Notes: a model not told the origin generated them from the sequence alone. A DNA stretch of 64,000 nt from Gillisia hiemivivida (GCF_007997295.1 NZ_VORY01000001.1:310001-374000); one strand, 5' to 3'; shown: positions 1 through 9,576, counted from the first letter of the stretch. A program made the numbers and translations.

Positions 1-2
1 AC

Positions 3-1970
3 TCCAGAATGAAGATCCCGTTGATCTTTGGTTATGATGTAATTCATGGCTATAAAACTATTTTTCCTGTACCACTTGGCGAAACCGCCAGTTGGGATCT
101 GGAAGCTATGGAATTGTCTGCTAGAATTGCAGCTAGAGAATCTGTTGCAGAAGGAATTAACTGGACTTTCTCACCAATGATAGATGTTTCCAGAGATGCC
201 CGATGGGGACGTATTATGGAAGGTTCTGGTGAAGATCCTTATCTAACTTCTTTAGTTGGGGTTGCCAAAATTAAAGGATATCAAGGAGACGATCTCGCAG
301 GAGATCTTACCATTGCTGCCACCGCTAAACATTTTGCGGGATACGGATTTGCGGAAGCGGGAAGAGATTATAATACGGTACATTTAGGGGAGAATGAACT
401 CCACAATACAGTACTTCCTCCATTTAAAGCTGCGGCTGAAGCAGGAGTGGCCACTTTTATGAACTCTTTTAATGAGATAGATGGAATTCCATCTACGGGT
501 AACAAATATCTACAAAGAGACATTTTAAAAGGTGATTGGGACTGGAAAGGTTTCATGGTTTCAGATTGGGGTTCTATTACTGAAATGATCTACCATGGAT
601 TTGCTAAAGATAAAAAACAGGCTTCGCAGATTGCCATTAATGCAGGAAGCGATATGGATATGGAAGGTGGTGCTTACGAGTCCAGTCTTGCTGAATTAGT
701 TAATGAAGGAACTGTTGATCTTGCTTTAGTTGACGACGCTGTTAGACGAGTGCTTCGAGTAAAGTTTAAATTAGGACTTTTTGATGATCCTTATAAATAC
801 TCCAACCCAGAGGTCAAAAAAAAAATATCTTATGAAGACCATAGAAAAGTAGCAAGAACAATTGCTGCAAAATCGATAGTACTTCTTAAGAATGAAAAAG
901 AACTGTTACCAATTAAGCCTAAGGTAAAATCTATTGCGGTTATAGGTCCGTTGGCAAATGATAAGGATGCGCCAATAGGAAACTGGAGAGCACAGGGAGA
1001 AGCAAACTCTGCTGTCTCTGTAGTAGAAGGAATTAAAAATGCAGTGGGGAAAGATGTCAAGGTGAAATATTCCTTAGGAACCACTTTAGGAACAAGCGAA
1101 CGCGGATTCTTATTGCCTTTGGAGATCAATAAAACTGACAGGTCTGGATTTAAAGACGCTATCGAGTTAGCTAAGAATTCAGAATTGGTTGTAATGGTCT
1201 TAGGGGAAGATGCATTTCAGGCAGGGGAAGGTAGAAGTCAGGCAAAGATTAGTTTGGCAGGTCTTCAGCAAGAACTTTTAGAAGAAATTAAAAAAGTTAA
1301 TAGCAACATAGTTTTAGTGCTCATTAACGGTCGCCCGATGGAGATCTCTTGGGCTTCAGAGAACATTCCTGCTATTGTTGTAGCTTGGCAATTAGGAACA
1401 GAAAGCGGAAATGCGATTGCAGATGTACTGTTTGGAAAATATAATCCTTCAGGAAAATTACCGGTTTCATTTCCTAGATTGGTAGGGCAGGAGCCTTTGT
1501 ATTACAATCAGAAAAATACAGGAAGACCTTCGAATGATCAGCATGTTACTTATTCCCATTATACCGATGTGAAAAAAGATGCCCTTTATCCTTTCGGATA
1601 TGGATTGAGCTATACACAATTTGAATATGGTGAAGTACAGCTTTCTGGTTCTGAGATGAGTTCAGAAAAAAACATAGAAGCGCAGATCACTATAAAAAAT
1701 ACTGGAAAAGTAAAAGGGAAAGAAGTGGTACAATTGTATCTTCAGGACATTATTGCAAGCAGAACAAGACCTATAAAGGAATTGAAGGGCTTTCAGTTAG
1801 TAGAGCTTGAACCAGGAGAAAGCAAAACTGTAACATTCCCGATCACTAAAAAAATGTTGGAATTCTATACTGCAAATAGAGTTTGGGAAGCGGAAGATGG
1901 AGATTTTAATATATTTGTGGGAGGTAATTCCAGAGATCTAAAGTCTTCTGAATTTACGTTTAAGAATTAA
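3..1970 (+). CDS. bglX: GH3 family beta-glucosidase (BglX-like), 5' partial
   Basis: Glycoside hydrolase family 3 enzyme, expected to release glucose from beta-glucan oligosaccharides, probably in the periplasm. The reading frame is open to the window edge: the codons before the first in-window ATG (position 9) read Ser-Arg and continue the BglX-type motif SRMKIPLIFGYDV, so the true start and signal peptide lie upstream. Counting from that ATG, KHFAGYG (residues 107-113) is a conserved substrate-binding motif and VSDWGS carries the likely nucleophile Asp186. The second alpha/beta domain follows (about 280-520), and a C-terminal fibronectin III-like domain (about 560-653). The GH16 gene starts 16 bp downstream and a sugar symporter follows, so this is probably one catabolic operon. 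The family is secure; linkage specificity (beta-1,3 versus others) is inferred from the GH16 neighbour. Confidence 0.95.
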   Translation, partial: SRMKIPLIFGYDVIHGYKTIFPVPLGETASWDLEAMELSARIAARESVAEGINWTFSPMIDVSRDARWGRIMEGSGEDPYLTSLVGVAKIKGYQGDDLAGDLTIAATAKHFAGYGFAEAGRDYNTVHLGENELHNTVLPPFKAAAEAGVATFMNSFNEIDGIPSTGNKYLQRDILKGDWDWKGFMVSDWGSITEMIYHGFAKDKKQASQIAINAGSDMDMEGGAYESSLAELVNEGTVDLALVDDAVRRVLRVKFKLGLFDDPYKYSNPEVKKKISYEDHRKVARTIAAKSIVLLKNEKELLPIKPKVKSIAVIGPLANDKDAPIGNWRAQGEANSAVSVVEGIKNAVGKDVKVKYSLGTTLGTSERGFLLPLEINKTDRSGFKDAIELAKNSELVVMVLGEDAFQAGEGRSQAKISLAGLQQELLEEIKKVNSNIVLVLINGRPMEISWASENIPAIVVAWQLGTESGNAIADVLFGKYNPSGKLPVSFPRLVGQEPLYYNQKNTGRPSNDQHVTYSHYTDVKKDALYPFGYGLSYTQFEYGEVQLSGSEMSSEKNIEAQITIKNTGKVKGKEVVQLYLQDIIASRTRPIKELKGFQLVELEPGESKTVTFPITKKMLEFYTANRVWEAEDGDFNIFVGGNSRDLKSSEFTFKN

Positions 1971-1986
1971 TAAATAACATCATTTC

Positions 1987-2742
1987 ATGAATTACAAAGT
2001 AGCAATTCTTCTAATAAGCTTGTTGCCGTTTACATCTTGTGCACCAAAGATATTTCAGGATAATTTTGACGGTGATTCCCTGAACATGGATCATTGGAGT
2101 TATGAAGAAGGTGATGGTTGCCCAGATCTTTGTGGATGGGGAAATAATGAGCTTCAGATCTACAATAGAGATTATGTGAAAGTTGAAGATGGAAACCTTG
2201 TTATTACAGCAATAAAAAAGGGAGATCAATATTTTTCAGGAAAAATTAATACAAAAGATAAAATAGAATTTCAATACGGAAGCATTGAGGTAAGAGCCAA
2301 GCTTGCAACGGGAAAAGGATTTTGGCCTGCCTTATGGATGTTGGGAGCAGATATTGATGAGGTAGGATGGCCTGCTTCTGGAGAAATAGATATTATGGAA
2401 TATGTTGGGAAAGAACCAGGAAAAGTATTCACTTCCCTGCACACTCCTGCAAGCCATGGAAATACCATCAACACAAAAAAGACAACAATAGATGGTATAG
2501 AAGATGGTTTTCATATTTTTAAAACAGATTGGAGTAAAGACAACATCAAATTTTATGTAGATGATGTATTATTGTACACTTTTGTTCCTAAAGATTATGA
2601 TGACAAGCACTATCCTTTTAGAAAACCCTTTTATTTCTTGGTCAATCTAGCCGTTGGAGGGAATTTAGGGGGTGCAGTTGTGGATGATACCACCTTACCT
2701 CAAAAACTTTACGTAGATTACATCAAAGTTACCAAATTATAA
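1987..2742 (+). CDS. GH16 endo-beta-glucanase (laminarinase-like) lipoprotein
   Basis: Family 16 glycoside hydrolase, 251 residues, predicted to cut internal beta-1,3 or mixed beta-1,3/1,4 glucan bonds. The N-terminus is a lipoprotein signal: hydrophobic segment, then a lipobox ending in Cys18 (FTSC), so the enzyme is anchored in a membrane. The catalytic signature GEIDIMEYVG lies at about residues 132-141; Glu133 is the expected nucleophile and Glu138 the acid/base, with the Met bulge typical of laminarinases. An aromatic-rich substrate cleft (GFWPALWML) precedes it. The length fits a single catalytic module with no carbohydrate-binding domain. It lies 16 bp after the GH3 gene and 32 bp before the transporter. 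Exact substrate is an inference from family and context. Confidence 0.95.
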   Translation: MNYKVAILLISLLPFTSCAPKIFQDNFDGDSLNMDHWSYEEGDGCPDLCGWGNNELQIYNRDYVKVEDGNLVITAIKKGDQYFSGKINTKDKIEFQYGSIEVRAKLATGKGFWPALWMLGADIDEVGWPASGEIDIMEYVGKEPGKVFTSLHTPASHGNTINTKKTTIDGIEDGFHIFKTDWSKDNIKFYVDDVLLYTFVPKDYDDKHYPFRKPFYFLVNLAVGGNLGGAVVDDTTLPQKLYVDYIKVTKL

Positions 2743-2774
2743 ACACTCATTATACTACCTAATTCCTATAACCA

Positions 2775-4178
2775 ATGAAAAACCAAACATTTCTAATTTT
2801 AATCACCATCGTTTCTGCCTTAGGGGGTTTACTCTTTGGGTATGACACCGGAGTAATTAATGGATCTCAGTATTATTTCAGTCAGTATTTCGATTTGGAT
2901 GCTGGAATGAAAGGTTGGGTCGTTGGAAGTGCTTTGATAGGCTGTTTTGTAGGGGCGATTTTGTCTGGTCCGATTAGTAAAAGTATCGGTAGAAAGTATT
3001 CTCTAATAATTGCGGCAATATTATTTTCAATTTCTGCATGGGGATCTGGATTGCCGGCGTTTCTACCAGAATCGGTTTCACTATTGGTGGTATTTAGAAT
3101 TATTGGAGGTTTAGGAATTGGAATAGCGTCAATGAATGCACCTACTTATATTGCTGAAATTGCGCCTGCAAAAATTAGAGGAACTCTAGTTACATATTAC
3201 CAACTGGCAATTGTAGTTGGGTTTTTTGTGGTTTTCTTAGCAACCTATTTTATTGGGAATAGTGCTACAGAAGCAGAAAACATACAGTATGGATGGAGAA
3301 CGATGTTTTGGTCTGAACTTATTCCAAGTTTATCATTTCTGTTCTTATTGTTCTTTGTGCCTAAAAGTCCGCGATGGCTTGCTATGAAAGGTTTAAGAGA
3401 GGATGCTCTAAGAGTGTTGACGAGAATTCATGGTGCAGATGTCGCCGAAAATGAGATTTTGGAGATCGAGAAATCTCTTCATAAAGATCAGAACAAATTA
3501 AAACTCAATATTTTCGCAAAAGGGATCTTCGGAATTATTGTAATAGGTACTGTATTGTCTGTTTTACAACAGTTCACAGGAATTAACGCGGTGCTTTATT
3601 ATGGAGCCGATATCTTTGAAAGAGCCTTAGGCTTTGGAAAAGACGACGTGTTGCTACAACAAGTATTGCTGGCTGGTATAAACTTACTTTTCACTTTTGT
3701 TGCTATGGCAACCGTAGATAGATTTGGTAGAAAACCTCTATTATACATAGGATCTTTAGGGATGTTAGCAGGATTTCTATTATTAGGTTTTACCCTAATG
3801 ACTGACTCTGTAGGAATACTTTCTCTTATTGGTGTACTTATGTTTATAGCTTCTTTTGCTATGTCTATGGGACCTGTGGTTTGGGTAATCCTTTCAGAGA
3901 TGTTCCCAAACAGTATAAGAAGTACAGCAATGTCTATAGCTGTAGCCGCACAATGGGCAGCAAATTATTTGGTAACCCAATCTTTCCCGATGGTTGCTGA
4001 AAGTAAAATTAACGGAGGTGATTTCTGGAATGGATCCTTACCTTACTTTATCTTTTCAGTATTCATACTAGGAATTGTATTCTTTACCTATAAATATATC
4101 CCAGAGACCAAAGGAAAGACTTTGGAGGAATTGGAAGATATGTGGGATATTCCTGAAGATGCTAAGAAAGTTGTTTAA
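2775..4178 (+). CDS. Sugar:proton symporter, MFS (XylE/GLUT-like)
   Basis: Major facilitator superfamily sugar porter of 467 residues with about 12 membrane spans. It imports a monosaccharide across the inner membrane. Visible signatures are GGLLFGYDTGVINGS in helix 1, GRK(Y) in the first cytoplasmic loop, PKSPRWLAMKG before the central loop, QQFTGINAVLYYG in helix 7, DRFGRKPL in loop 8-9 and PETKGKTLEELE at the C-terminus, all hallmarks of the sugar porter family. It follows the GH3 and GH16 genes on the same strand, so glucose released from a beta-glucan is the most likely cargo. Xylose or another hexose cannot be excluded. Length and motifs are complete, with no sign of damage. Confidence 0.93.
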   Translation: MKNQTFLILITIVSALGGLLFGYDTGVINGSQYYFSQYFDLDAGMKGWVVGSALIGCFVGAILSGPISKSIGRKYSLIIAAILFSISAWGSGLPAFLPESVSLLVVFRIIGGLGIGIASMNAPTYIAEIAPAKIRGTLVTYYQLAIVVGFFVVFLATYFIGNSATEAENIQYGWRTMFWSELIPSLSFLFLLFFVPKSPRWLAMKGLREDALRVLTRIHGADVAENEILEIEKSLHKDQNKLKLNIFAKGIFGIIVIGTVLSVLQQFTGINAVLYYGADIFERALGFGKDDVLLQQVLLAGINLLFTFVAMATVDRFGRKPLLYIGSLGMLAGFLLLGFTLMTDSVGILSLIGVLMFIASFAMSMGPVVWVILSEMFPNSIRSTAMSIAVAAQWAANYLVTQSFPMVAESKINGGDFWNGSLPYFIFSVFILGIVFFTYKYIPETKGKTLEELEDMWDIPEDAKKVV

Positions 4179-4196
4179 GCTATTATTTTATTAAGG

Positions 4197-5010
4197 TGTC
4201 ATCCTGAGAAGTGTCATCCTGACACAGGAAGGATCTCAACGAAGCAAGATTTCGATTTAAAGAGATTCCTCCTGCGTCGGAATGACAATTAAGCGAGCTT
4301 GTCATCCTTTGCCTGTCCAAGGATGATCGCGTCATGCTGAATTTATTTCAGCATCTCAACGAAGCAGAATTTATATTTATAAGAGATTCCTCCTTCGTCG
4401 GAATGACAATTAAGCGAGCTTGTCGTCCTTTGCCTGTCCAAGGATGATCGCGTCATGCTGAATTTATTTCAGCATCTCAATGAAGCACGATTTCAGTTTA
4501 TATGGGATTCCTCCTTCGTCGGAATGACAATTAAGCGAGCTTGTCGTCCTTTGCCTGTCCAAGGATGATCGCGTCATGCTGAATTTATTTCAGCATCTCA
4601 ACGAAGCAGAATTTATATTTATAAGAGATTCCTCCTTCGACGGAATGACAATTAAGCGAGCTTGTCATCCTTTGCCTGTCCAAGGATGAGTGCGTCATGC
4701 TGAATTTATTTCAGCATCTCAATGAAGCAAGATTTCAGTTTATAAGAGATTCCTCCTTCATCGGAATGACAATTAAGTTAGTCTCTGCCTTTGCCTGTCC
4801 AAGGATGAGCGCGTCATGCTGAATTTATTTCAGCATCTCAATGAAGCAAGATTTCAGTTTATATGGGATTCCTCCTTCGTCGGAATGACAATTAAGTTAG
4901 TCTGTCATCCTGAGCAAAGCGATGGATCTCAACGAAGCAGAATGTTTATTTATAAGAGATTCCTCCTTCGTCGGAATGACAATTGAGTGAGCTTGCCATC
5001 CTTCGCAAAA
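4197..5010. repeat. Tandem array of ~121-bp palindromic repeats (family A)
   Basis: About seven imperfect copies fill the gap between the transporter and tadA. The block GTCATGCTGAATTTATTTCA starts at 4331, 4452, 4573, 4694 and 4813, a period of 121,121,121,119; divergent copies begin near 4198/4212 and 4902. Each unit has an outer inverted pair (GTCATnCTGA..ATCTCA against AGATTCCTCC..GGAATGAC) and an inner hairpin (CTGAAnTTnnTTCAG). The linker carries a third one (TCATCCTTtgcctgtccAAGGATGA). No open reading frame runs through. Related single units occur at 36762-36839, 37777-37970, 42271-42342 and more distantly 59434-59477, so this is a dispersed palindromic repeat that has amplified locally. 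Confidence 0.9.
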
Positions 5011-5018
5011 CGACAGAT

Positions 5019-5474
5019 CTAATTCAAATTTCTGCGTTCAATAAAAAAACGTTTAAGAAGTTTGGAAGCTTCTTCTTCCATCACCCCACTTTTCACAGTG
5101 GTTTTTGGATGTAATTGCCCACCCAATTTTCTATAGCCACGTTCATGATCTGTAGCAGCAAAGACTAAATGGGAAAGCTGACTCCAGTACAGCGCTCCAG
5201 TGCACATCTGGCAAGGTTCCAGGGTCACATACATGGTGCAATCCTTCAGATATTTTCCGCCTAAAAAATTAGCTGCAGCGGTGATCGCCTGCATTTCGGC
5301 ATGTGCGGTAACATCATTCAGCATTTCCGTAAAGTTATGACCTCGGGCGATTATTTGCTGATTGATCACAACCACTACTCCAACAGGAATCTCTCCTTTT
5401 TCGTAAGCGTAAGAAGCCTCATTTAAGGCTTTCCGCATAAAATACTCGTCGTCAAAAATCAATTGCATATCCAA
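5019..5474 (-). CDS. tadA: tRNA-specific adenosine deaminase family protein (TadA)
   Basis: Zinc-dependent cytidine-deaminase-fold enzyme of 151 residues, most like TadA, which converts adenosine-34 to inosine in tRNA-Arg(ACG). The zinc site is complete: HAEMQAI supplies the His ligand and catalytic Glu, and EPCQMCTGAL supplies the two Cys ligands. The C-terminal helix with KRFFIERR is usual for TadA-like proteins. The start could be Met1 or Met3 (5468); the second gives the more typical N-terminus. It is divergently transcribed from dxs with a 32-bp gap. Guanine deaminase is the main alternative for this family; TadA is favoured by the short length and the CMTGAL-like second motif. Confidence 0.88.
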   Translation of the reverse strand: MDMQLIFDDEYFMRKALNEASYAYEKGEIPVGVVVVINQQIIARGHNFTEMLNDVTAHAEMQAITAAANFLGGKYLKDCTMYVTLEPCQMCTGALYWSQLSHLVFAATDHERGYRKLGGQLHPKTTVKSGVMEEEASKLLKRFFIERRNLN

Positions 5475-5492
5475 AAATACAAATTCAAAATG

Positions 5493-5500
5493 TACCTTTG
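5493..5500 (+). promoter_or_regulatory. Candidate -7 box of the dxs promoter
   Basis: TACCTTTG matches the Bacteroidota -7 consensus TAnnTTTG and ends six bases before the ATG of dxs at 5507. No clear -33 TTTG is seen at the right distance. If used, the transcript would start at or next to the start codon, and the alternative TTG start at 5498 would lie inside the promoter. Confidence 0.4.
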
Positions 5501-5506
5501 CTTTTC

Positions 5507-7282
5507 ATGGAAAAAAGTATTTTAAATAATATTGATTCCCCATTAGATCTACGCAAACTTTCTAGGAAAAAATTACCTGTTCTGGCAAAGGAACTCCGTA
5601 AATTCATTATAGATATCGTAGCCACTAAAGAGGGACATTTAGGTGCCAGCTTAGGAGTTGTAGAGCTAACCATTGCTCTGCATTATGCATTTAACACTCC
5701 GGATGATCTCTTGGTTTGGGATGTTGGCCATCAAGCTTATGGGCATAAGATACTTACCGGAAGGCGAGACATATTTGATACCAATAGGCAATTACATGGT
5801 TTAAGCGGATTCCCTAAAAGATCTGAAAGTGAATATGATACTTTTGGAGTAGGACATTCCTCTACCTCGATCTCTGCTGCACTGGGAATGGCAATTGCTT
5901 CTAATTTAAAAGGAGAGTACTCAAAACAACATATTGCCGTAGTTGGTGATGCATCTATTGCCAGCGGGATGGCTTTTGAGGGTTTGAATCATGCTGGAGT
6001 TAGCAAGGCCAACTTACTGGTAATTCTAAATGACAATGCCATTGGGATAGATCCTAGTGTTGGAGCTTTGAAACAATATCTTACCAAAGCCAAAGTGGGC
6101 CATAAGCCACAACAGGACAATATTATTGAAGCCTTGAATTTTAATTATTTTGGTCCGGTAGACGGTCATGATATTGAAGGCTTACTAAAGGCTTTTGAAG
6201 AATTGAAGAAAATACAAGGTCCAAAATTCCTTCATGTAATAACTACTAAAGGGAAAGGTTTGCAAAAGGCCGAAGAAGATCAGGTAAAATATCATGCCCC
6301 AGGAAAATTTGTTGCAGATACGGGCGAATTATTGCCATCTATTTCTGCAGGATTACCTCTAAAATATCAAGATGTTTTTGGATTGACTTTAGTTGACTTA
6401 GCCAGAAAGAATGAAAAAATAATTGGGATAACTCCGGCAATGCCAACGGGTAGCTCCTTAAAATATATGATGGATGCTTTCCCCGAAAGAGCATTCGATG
6501 TTGGGATAGCAGAGCAACACGCGGTTACCTTGTCAGCTGGAATGGCTACTCAAGGATTTATAGTGTATTGTGCTATTTATTCCACTTTTCTACAACGCGC
6601 CTACGATCAGGTGATACATGATGTAGCAATACAGAATCTTCCGGTGATCTTTTGCTTGGATAGAGCCGGCTTGGTTGGAGAAGATGGCGCTACGCATCAC
6701 GGAATTTTTGATATCGCTTATTTAAGATGTGTCCCGAATTTAATAATTGCTGCACCCAGAGATGAGGTGGAATTACGCAACTTATTGTATACGGCCCAAA
6801 TAGACTTAAAACATCCTATAGCAATTCGGTATCCTCGCGGAAGAGGAGTTAGATTAGATTGGAAACAGGAATTTAAAGAGTTGGAGATAGGTAAGGGAGA
6901 GTTGCTGCTCGAAGGAACAGAAGTAGCTGTAATTAGTTTAGGAACCATTGCTGAAAATGTTAAGCTGGCAATAGCATCTATTGAAGCAAAAGATAAAGTA
7001 GCCCATTATGATGCAGGATTTGTAAAACCTTTAGACGAAGCATTGCTTCATGAATTATTTTCCAAATTCAAAAAGGTGATTACTGTGGAAGAAGGAGCGA
7101 TTTCTGGGGGATTTGGAAGTGCGATTTTAGAGTTCGCTGCCAAACACAATTATTCCAGCAAGATAAAATGTTTGGGAATTCCAGATCAATTTATTGAACA
7201 AGGAAATATGAAAGAATTATATGAAATAGTAAAATTGGACGTTACAAGTATAGCTCATACCATTAATGTCTTTTTAAAATAA
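5507..7282 (+). CDS. dxs: 1-deoxy-D-xylulose-5-phosphate synthase
   Basis: Thiamine-diphosphate enzyme that condenses pyruvate and glyceraldehyde-3-phosphate to DXP, the first step of the MEP isoprenoid pathway (also feeding thiamine and pyridoxal). The N-terminal TPP domain has WDVGHQAYGHKILTGRR and the GDASIASGMAFEGLNHAG..NDN magnesium/TPP motif. The central transketolase domain has DVGIAEQHAVTLSAGMA, with the Glu that protonates TPP, and the C-terminal domain starts around residue 460. ATG at 5507 is preferred over the in-frame TTG at 5498 because that TTG sits in a -7-like promoter box; this gives 591 residues, a usual length for Bacteroidota. A DUF3078 gene follows after 17 bp. Confidence 0.97.
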   Translation: MEKSILNNIDSPLDLRKLSRKKLPVLAKELRKFIIDIVATKEGHLGASLGVVELTIALHYAFNTPDDLLVWDVGHQAYGHKILTGRRDIFDTNRQLHGLSGFPKRSESEYDTFGVGHSSTSISAALGMAIASNLKGEYSKQHIAVVGDASIASGMAFEGLNHAGVSKANLLVILNDNAIGIDPSVGALKQYLTKAKVGHKPQQDNIIEALNFNYFGPVDGHDIEGLLKAFEELKKIQGPKFLHVITTKGKGLQKAEEDQVKYHAPGKFVADTGELLPSISAGLPLKYQDVFGLTLVDLARKNEKIIGITPAMPTGSSLKYMMDAFPERAFDVGIAEQHAVTLSAGMATQGFIVYCAIYSTFLQRAYDQVIHDVAIQNLPVIFCLDRAGLVGEDGATHHGIFDIAYLRCVPNLIIAAPRDEVELRNLLYTAQIDLKHPIAIRYPRGRGVRLDWKQEFKELEIGKGELLLEGTEVAVISLGTIAENVKLAIASIEAKDKVAHYDAGFVKPLDEALLHELFSKFKKVITVEEGAISGGFGSAILEFAAKHNYSSKIKCLGIPDQFIEQGNMKELYEIVKLDVTSIAHTINVFLK

Positions 7283-7299
7283 TAGTATCCTTATTTATA

Positions 7300-8316
7300 A
7301 TGAAATTTAAGTTTGCCCCACTTCTACCCATTTTATTAGTTTTAATTTTTTCGGTTTCTAGCTCCTTTGCTAGCCGTTTGTCAAAAACAATTTCAGACAC
7401 AACCTCTGTAGATAGTGCAAAGAATGACTCTATTAAGGAAGAGAGTCAAGACATGTTGATGATGTGGTCTAAAAAGAATTCTCTCGGGGTAAATATGAGT
7501 GAAGTTGCTTTTGTGAACTGGAACGCTGGAGGTAACAATTCTATTTCGGCCTTGTTTTATGGGAATTTCGAGAGGAAATTACAAAAGAATCTTTTGCTCT
7601 GGAAAACATCTGCAACTATTCGTTACGGATTAAATGCTCAAGAAGGGAGAAAAGTTAGAAAAACAGATGATGAGATCTCGTTGAATTCAACCTATGGATA
7701 TAGAAGAGATTCTACCTCAAATTTCCGGTATTCTGCAAAATTCAATTTTAAAACGCAGTTTGCCGATGGTTATAAATATCCACAAAGAGATAAGTCGATC
7801 TCCAGTTTTATGGCTCCAGGATATATCTTTTTAGGTGTAGGTGCCGAGTATACTGCTCCTAAAGAAGACCTTACCGTGTATGCGTCTCCTTTAACTGACA
7901 AATCTACTTTTGTGTTGGACCAGAGATTGGCTAACGAGGGAATGTTTGGGGTTGCTCCAGCTGTCCGGGACAGTATTGGAAAAATTATAACCAAAGGGGA
8001 AAACATACGTACGGAAGTTGGGGTATTGCTAACCAGTAGTTTTAGTAAAGAGGTTTTTAACAATGTGAACCTGGATAATCAGGTCAGTTTTTATACAGAC
8101 TACCTTAATAAGTTCGGAAATATAGATGTAGACTGGGAACTAAAATTGAATCTGGTAGTAAATGAATTTGTAAAAGCCAATATTGGCTCGCATCTTATTT
8201 ATGACGATGATGTGAAGTTTAAAGAAGATACTGATGATGATGGTACTTTAGAAACTTTAGGACCCAAAATTCAGTTTAAACAATTATTGGGTGTAGGTGT
8301 GATGTACGAGTTTTAA
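7300..8316 (+). CDS. DUF3078 domain outer-membrane protein
   Basis: 338-residue exported protein with an N-terminal signal peptide (hydrophobic stretch about residues 5-23, cleavage near SFAS). The rest is rich in alternating hydrophobic/polar strands and ends in Phe (GVMYEF), typical of outer-membrane beta-barrels. The segment VAFVNWNAGGNNSISALFYG is the hallmark of the DUF3078 family of Bacteroidota. Function of the family is not known to me. It follows dxs by 17 bp on the same strand and may share its transcript. The stop codon touches a family B palindromic repeat. Confidence 0.85.
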   Translation: MKFKFAPLLPILLVLIFSVSSSFASRLSKTISDTTSVDSAKNDSIKEESQDMLMMWSKKNSLGVNMSEVAFVNWNAGGNNSISALFYGNFERKLQKNLLLWKTSATIRYGLNAQEGRKVRKTDDEISLNSTYGYRRDSTSNFRYSAKFNFKTQFADGYKYPQRDKSISSFMAPGYIFLGVGAEYTAPKEDLTVYASPLTDKSTFVLDQRLANEGMFGVAPAVRDSIGKIITKGENIRTEVGVLLTSSFSKEVFNNVNLDNQVSFYTDYLNKFGNIDVDWELKLNLVVNEFVKANIGSHLIYDDDVKFKEDTDDDGTLETLGPKIQFKQLLGVGVMYEF

Positions 8317-8435
8317 TCCCTCATTTAAGGTTTAATTCCCCGTCTCTGTAGCTATCGGGATGCCTCGAATTTTTAAGAGGATTTTCCTCCCAAACCATCT
8401 GGACATACCTCGAGGGTTCGATCCGAAGTTCTTGA
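8312..8435 (+). repeat. Dispersed palindromic repeat, family B copy 1
   Basis: Starts TTTAATCCCTCAT, runs through CCTCGAATTTTTAA and ATTTTCCTCCC, and ends near AAGTTCTTGA. The same order of blocks occurs at 16808-16983 (same orientation) and 37141-37250 (opposite orientation). The element starts on the last bases of the upstream gene and fills the whole gap to the histidine kinase stop codon. The internal arms are self-complementary, so it would fold at the 3' ends of both convergent transcripts. Confidence 0.8.
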
Positions 8436-8436
8436 C

Positions 8437-9576
8437 TTAGGCTTCCGTATTTAATAATGTTCTTACTTTTCCGGGAACATTGCTGTATTTATTTAATCTT
8501 ATCTTAAACTCTGTTCCAAAACCTTTTTCACTCCTTAGGGCGACCGAACCCCCATGCGCTTCAGCAACCATTTTCACAAGCGTCAGCCCAATTCCATAAC
8601 TTTTCAGTTTTTTCTCCCTTTGCTGTTTTCCATGATGTAAAAAGGTGAAAATGCCTTCCTGTTTATCCATAGGTATTGGTTCTCCATGATTGTGTACAGA
8701 GATATTCAGCCATTCTTCCTCGTTCTTTATTTTAATAACTACCGGCTTTTCAGAATGCCCATATTTTATAGCATTGGTAATCAGATTTTCCAGTAAACGC
8801 CTAACGGCAGTTCCATCAAAAGTGCCATTTATAGGCTCATCTGTTTTATCTAAGATTATTTCTTCTGAAAAAACCTCACAGGCTTCCTCGTAAACCGTCT
8901 GGATATTTTCATTTATATCCATTTCAGAAAAGGAAAGCATAATTCCTTCCCCTGCCTTTACAGTAATGGAATCTAAAAGACCTTCAATTAGCTCTATGGC
9001 CTTATTTACGCTATTGTAAGACATCTTTTTAACCTTTTCCAGTCTTTCCTTGCCAGCTTCATAATTTATCATTTCAATACCCATTCTTGCAGCGGCTAAT
9101 GGGTTTCTAATGTCATGTGCTAGGGTTCCTATCAATTTACTCTGCATTTCCTGAATAGATTCAGTAAATGAGGATACTGAATTCAGCACCGCCTTGTCTA
9201 TGGAACATTTTATAAGATGAAATAAAGATTCCTCAGTAATATCGTTCTTGTGAAGCACCTTGATGATCACGTTATGAAAGATCATGTACTCATGAATGAT
9301 CTGGTCTACGGTATAATTAGGAGAAGTAGCCCGATGCCTCCCATGTTCAATACTATTTTCTTCTATATGATGGATTTTTTCATCATTAAGGTAATCATCG
9401 GTATTTTCATGACGATTCAAGATTTCTATAATATCATCCAGAATGTTTGGAACATGATCGTGAAGTGCAATCTTATTGGTGGTTGGAGCGGCTTTCACTT
9501 GTTGTAAAACTTCTTTTTCCCATTGATCTATGACCTCATCACGCTTACTATTTAATAATCTTGCTGTTTTTTTCAT
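8437..9576 (-). CDS. Sensor histidine kinase, cytosolic
   Basis: Histidine kinase of 379 residues with no membrane span. The N-terminal ~150 residues form an all-helical domain resembling RsbRD/globin-like sensor input domains (inference from RDEVIDQWEKEV and HVPNILDDIIEIL). The HisKA segment contains the phospho-acceptor box LAHDIRNPLAAA, followed by an HATPase with an N-box (LLENLITNAIKYG) and G-boxes (GIGLTLVKMVAEAHGG). ATG at 9576 is chosen: the longest frame would start at 9654, overlapping dgt by 50 bp and adding 26 residues that do not look like a kinase N-terminus. No response regulator lies next to it, so the partner is unknown. Confidence 0.88.
   Translation of the reverse strand: MKKTARLLNSKRDEVIDQWEKEVLQQVKAAPTTNKIALHDHVPNILDDIIEILNRHENTDDYLNDEKIHHIEENSIEHGRHRATSPNYTVDQIIHEYMIFHNVIIKVLHKNDITEESLFHLIKCSIDKAVLNSVSSFTESIQEMQSKLIGTLAHDIRNPLAAARMGIEMINYEAGKERLEKVKKMSYNSVNKAIELIEGLLDSITVKAGEGIMLSFSEMDINENIQTVYEEACEVFSEEIILDKTDEPINGTFDGTAVRRLLENLITNAIKYGHSEKPVVIKIKNEEEWLNISVHNHGEPIPMDKQEGIFTFLHHGKQQREKKLKSYGIGLTLVKMVAEAHGGSVALRSEKGFGTEFKIRLNKYSNVPGKVRTLLNTEA

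Noticed and set aside
1-4178. A complete polysaccharide utilisation locus with SusC/SusD
   Set aside because: No SusC or SusD gene lies in the window; they may be upstream, outside it.
4197-5010. CRISPR array
   Set aside because: The period is ~121 bp and the whole unit, including the linker, is conserved between copies; there are no unique spacers and no cas genes.
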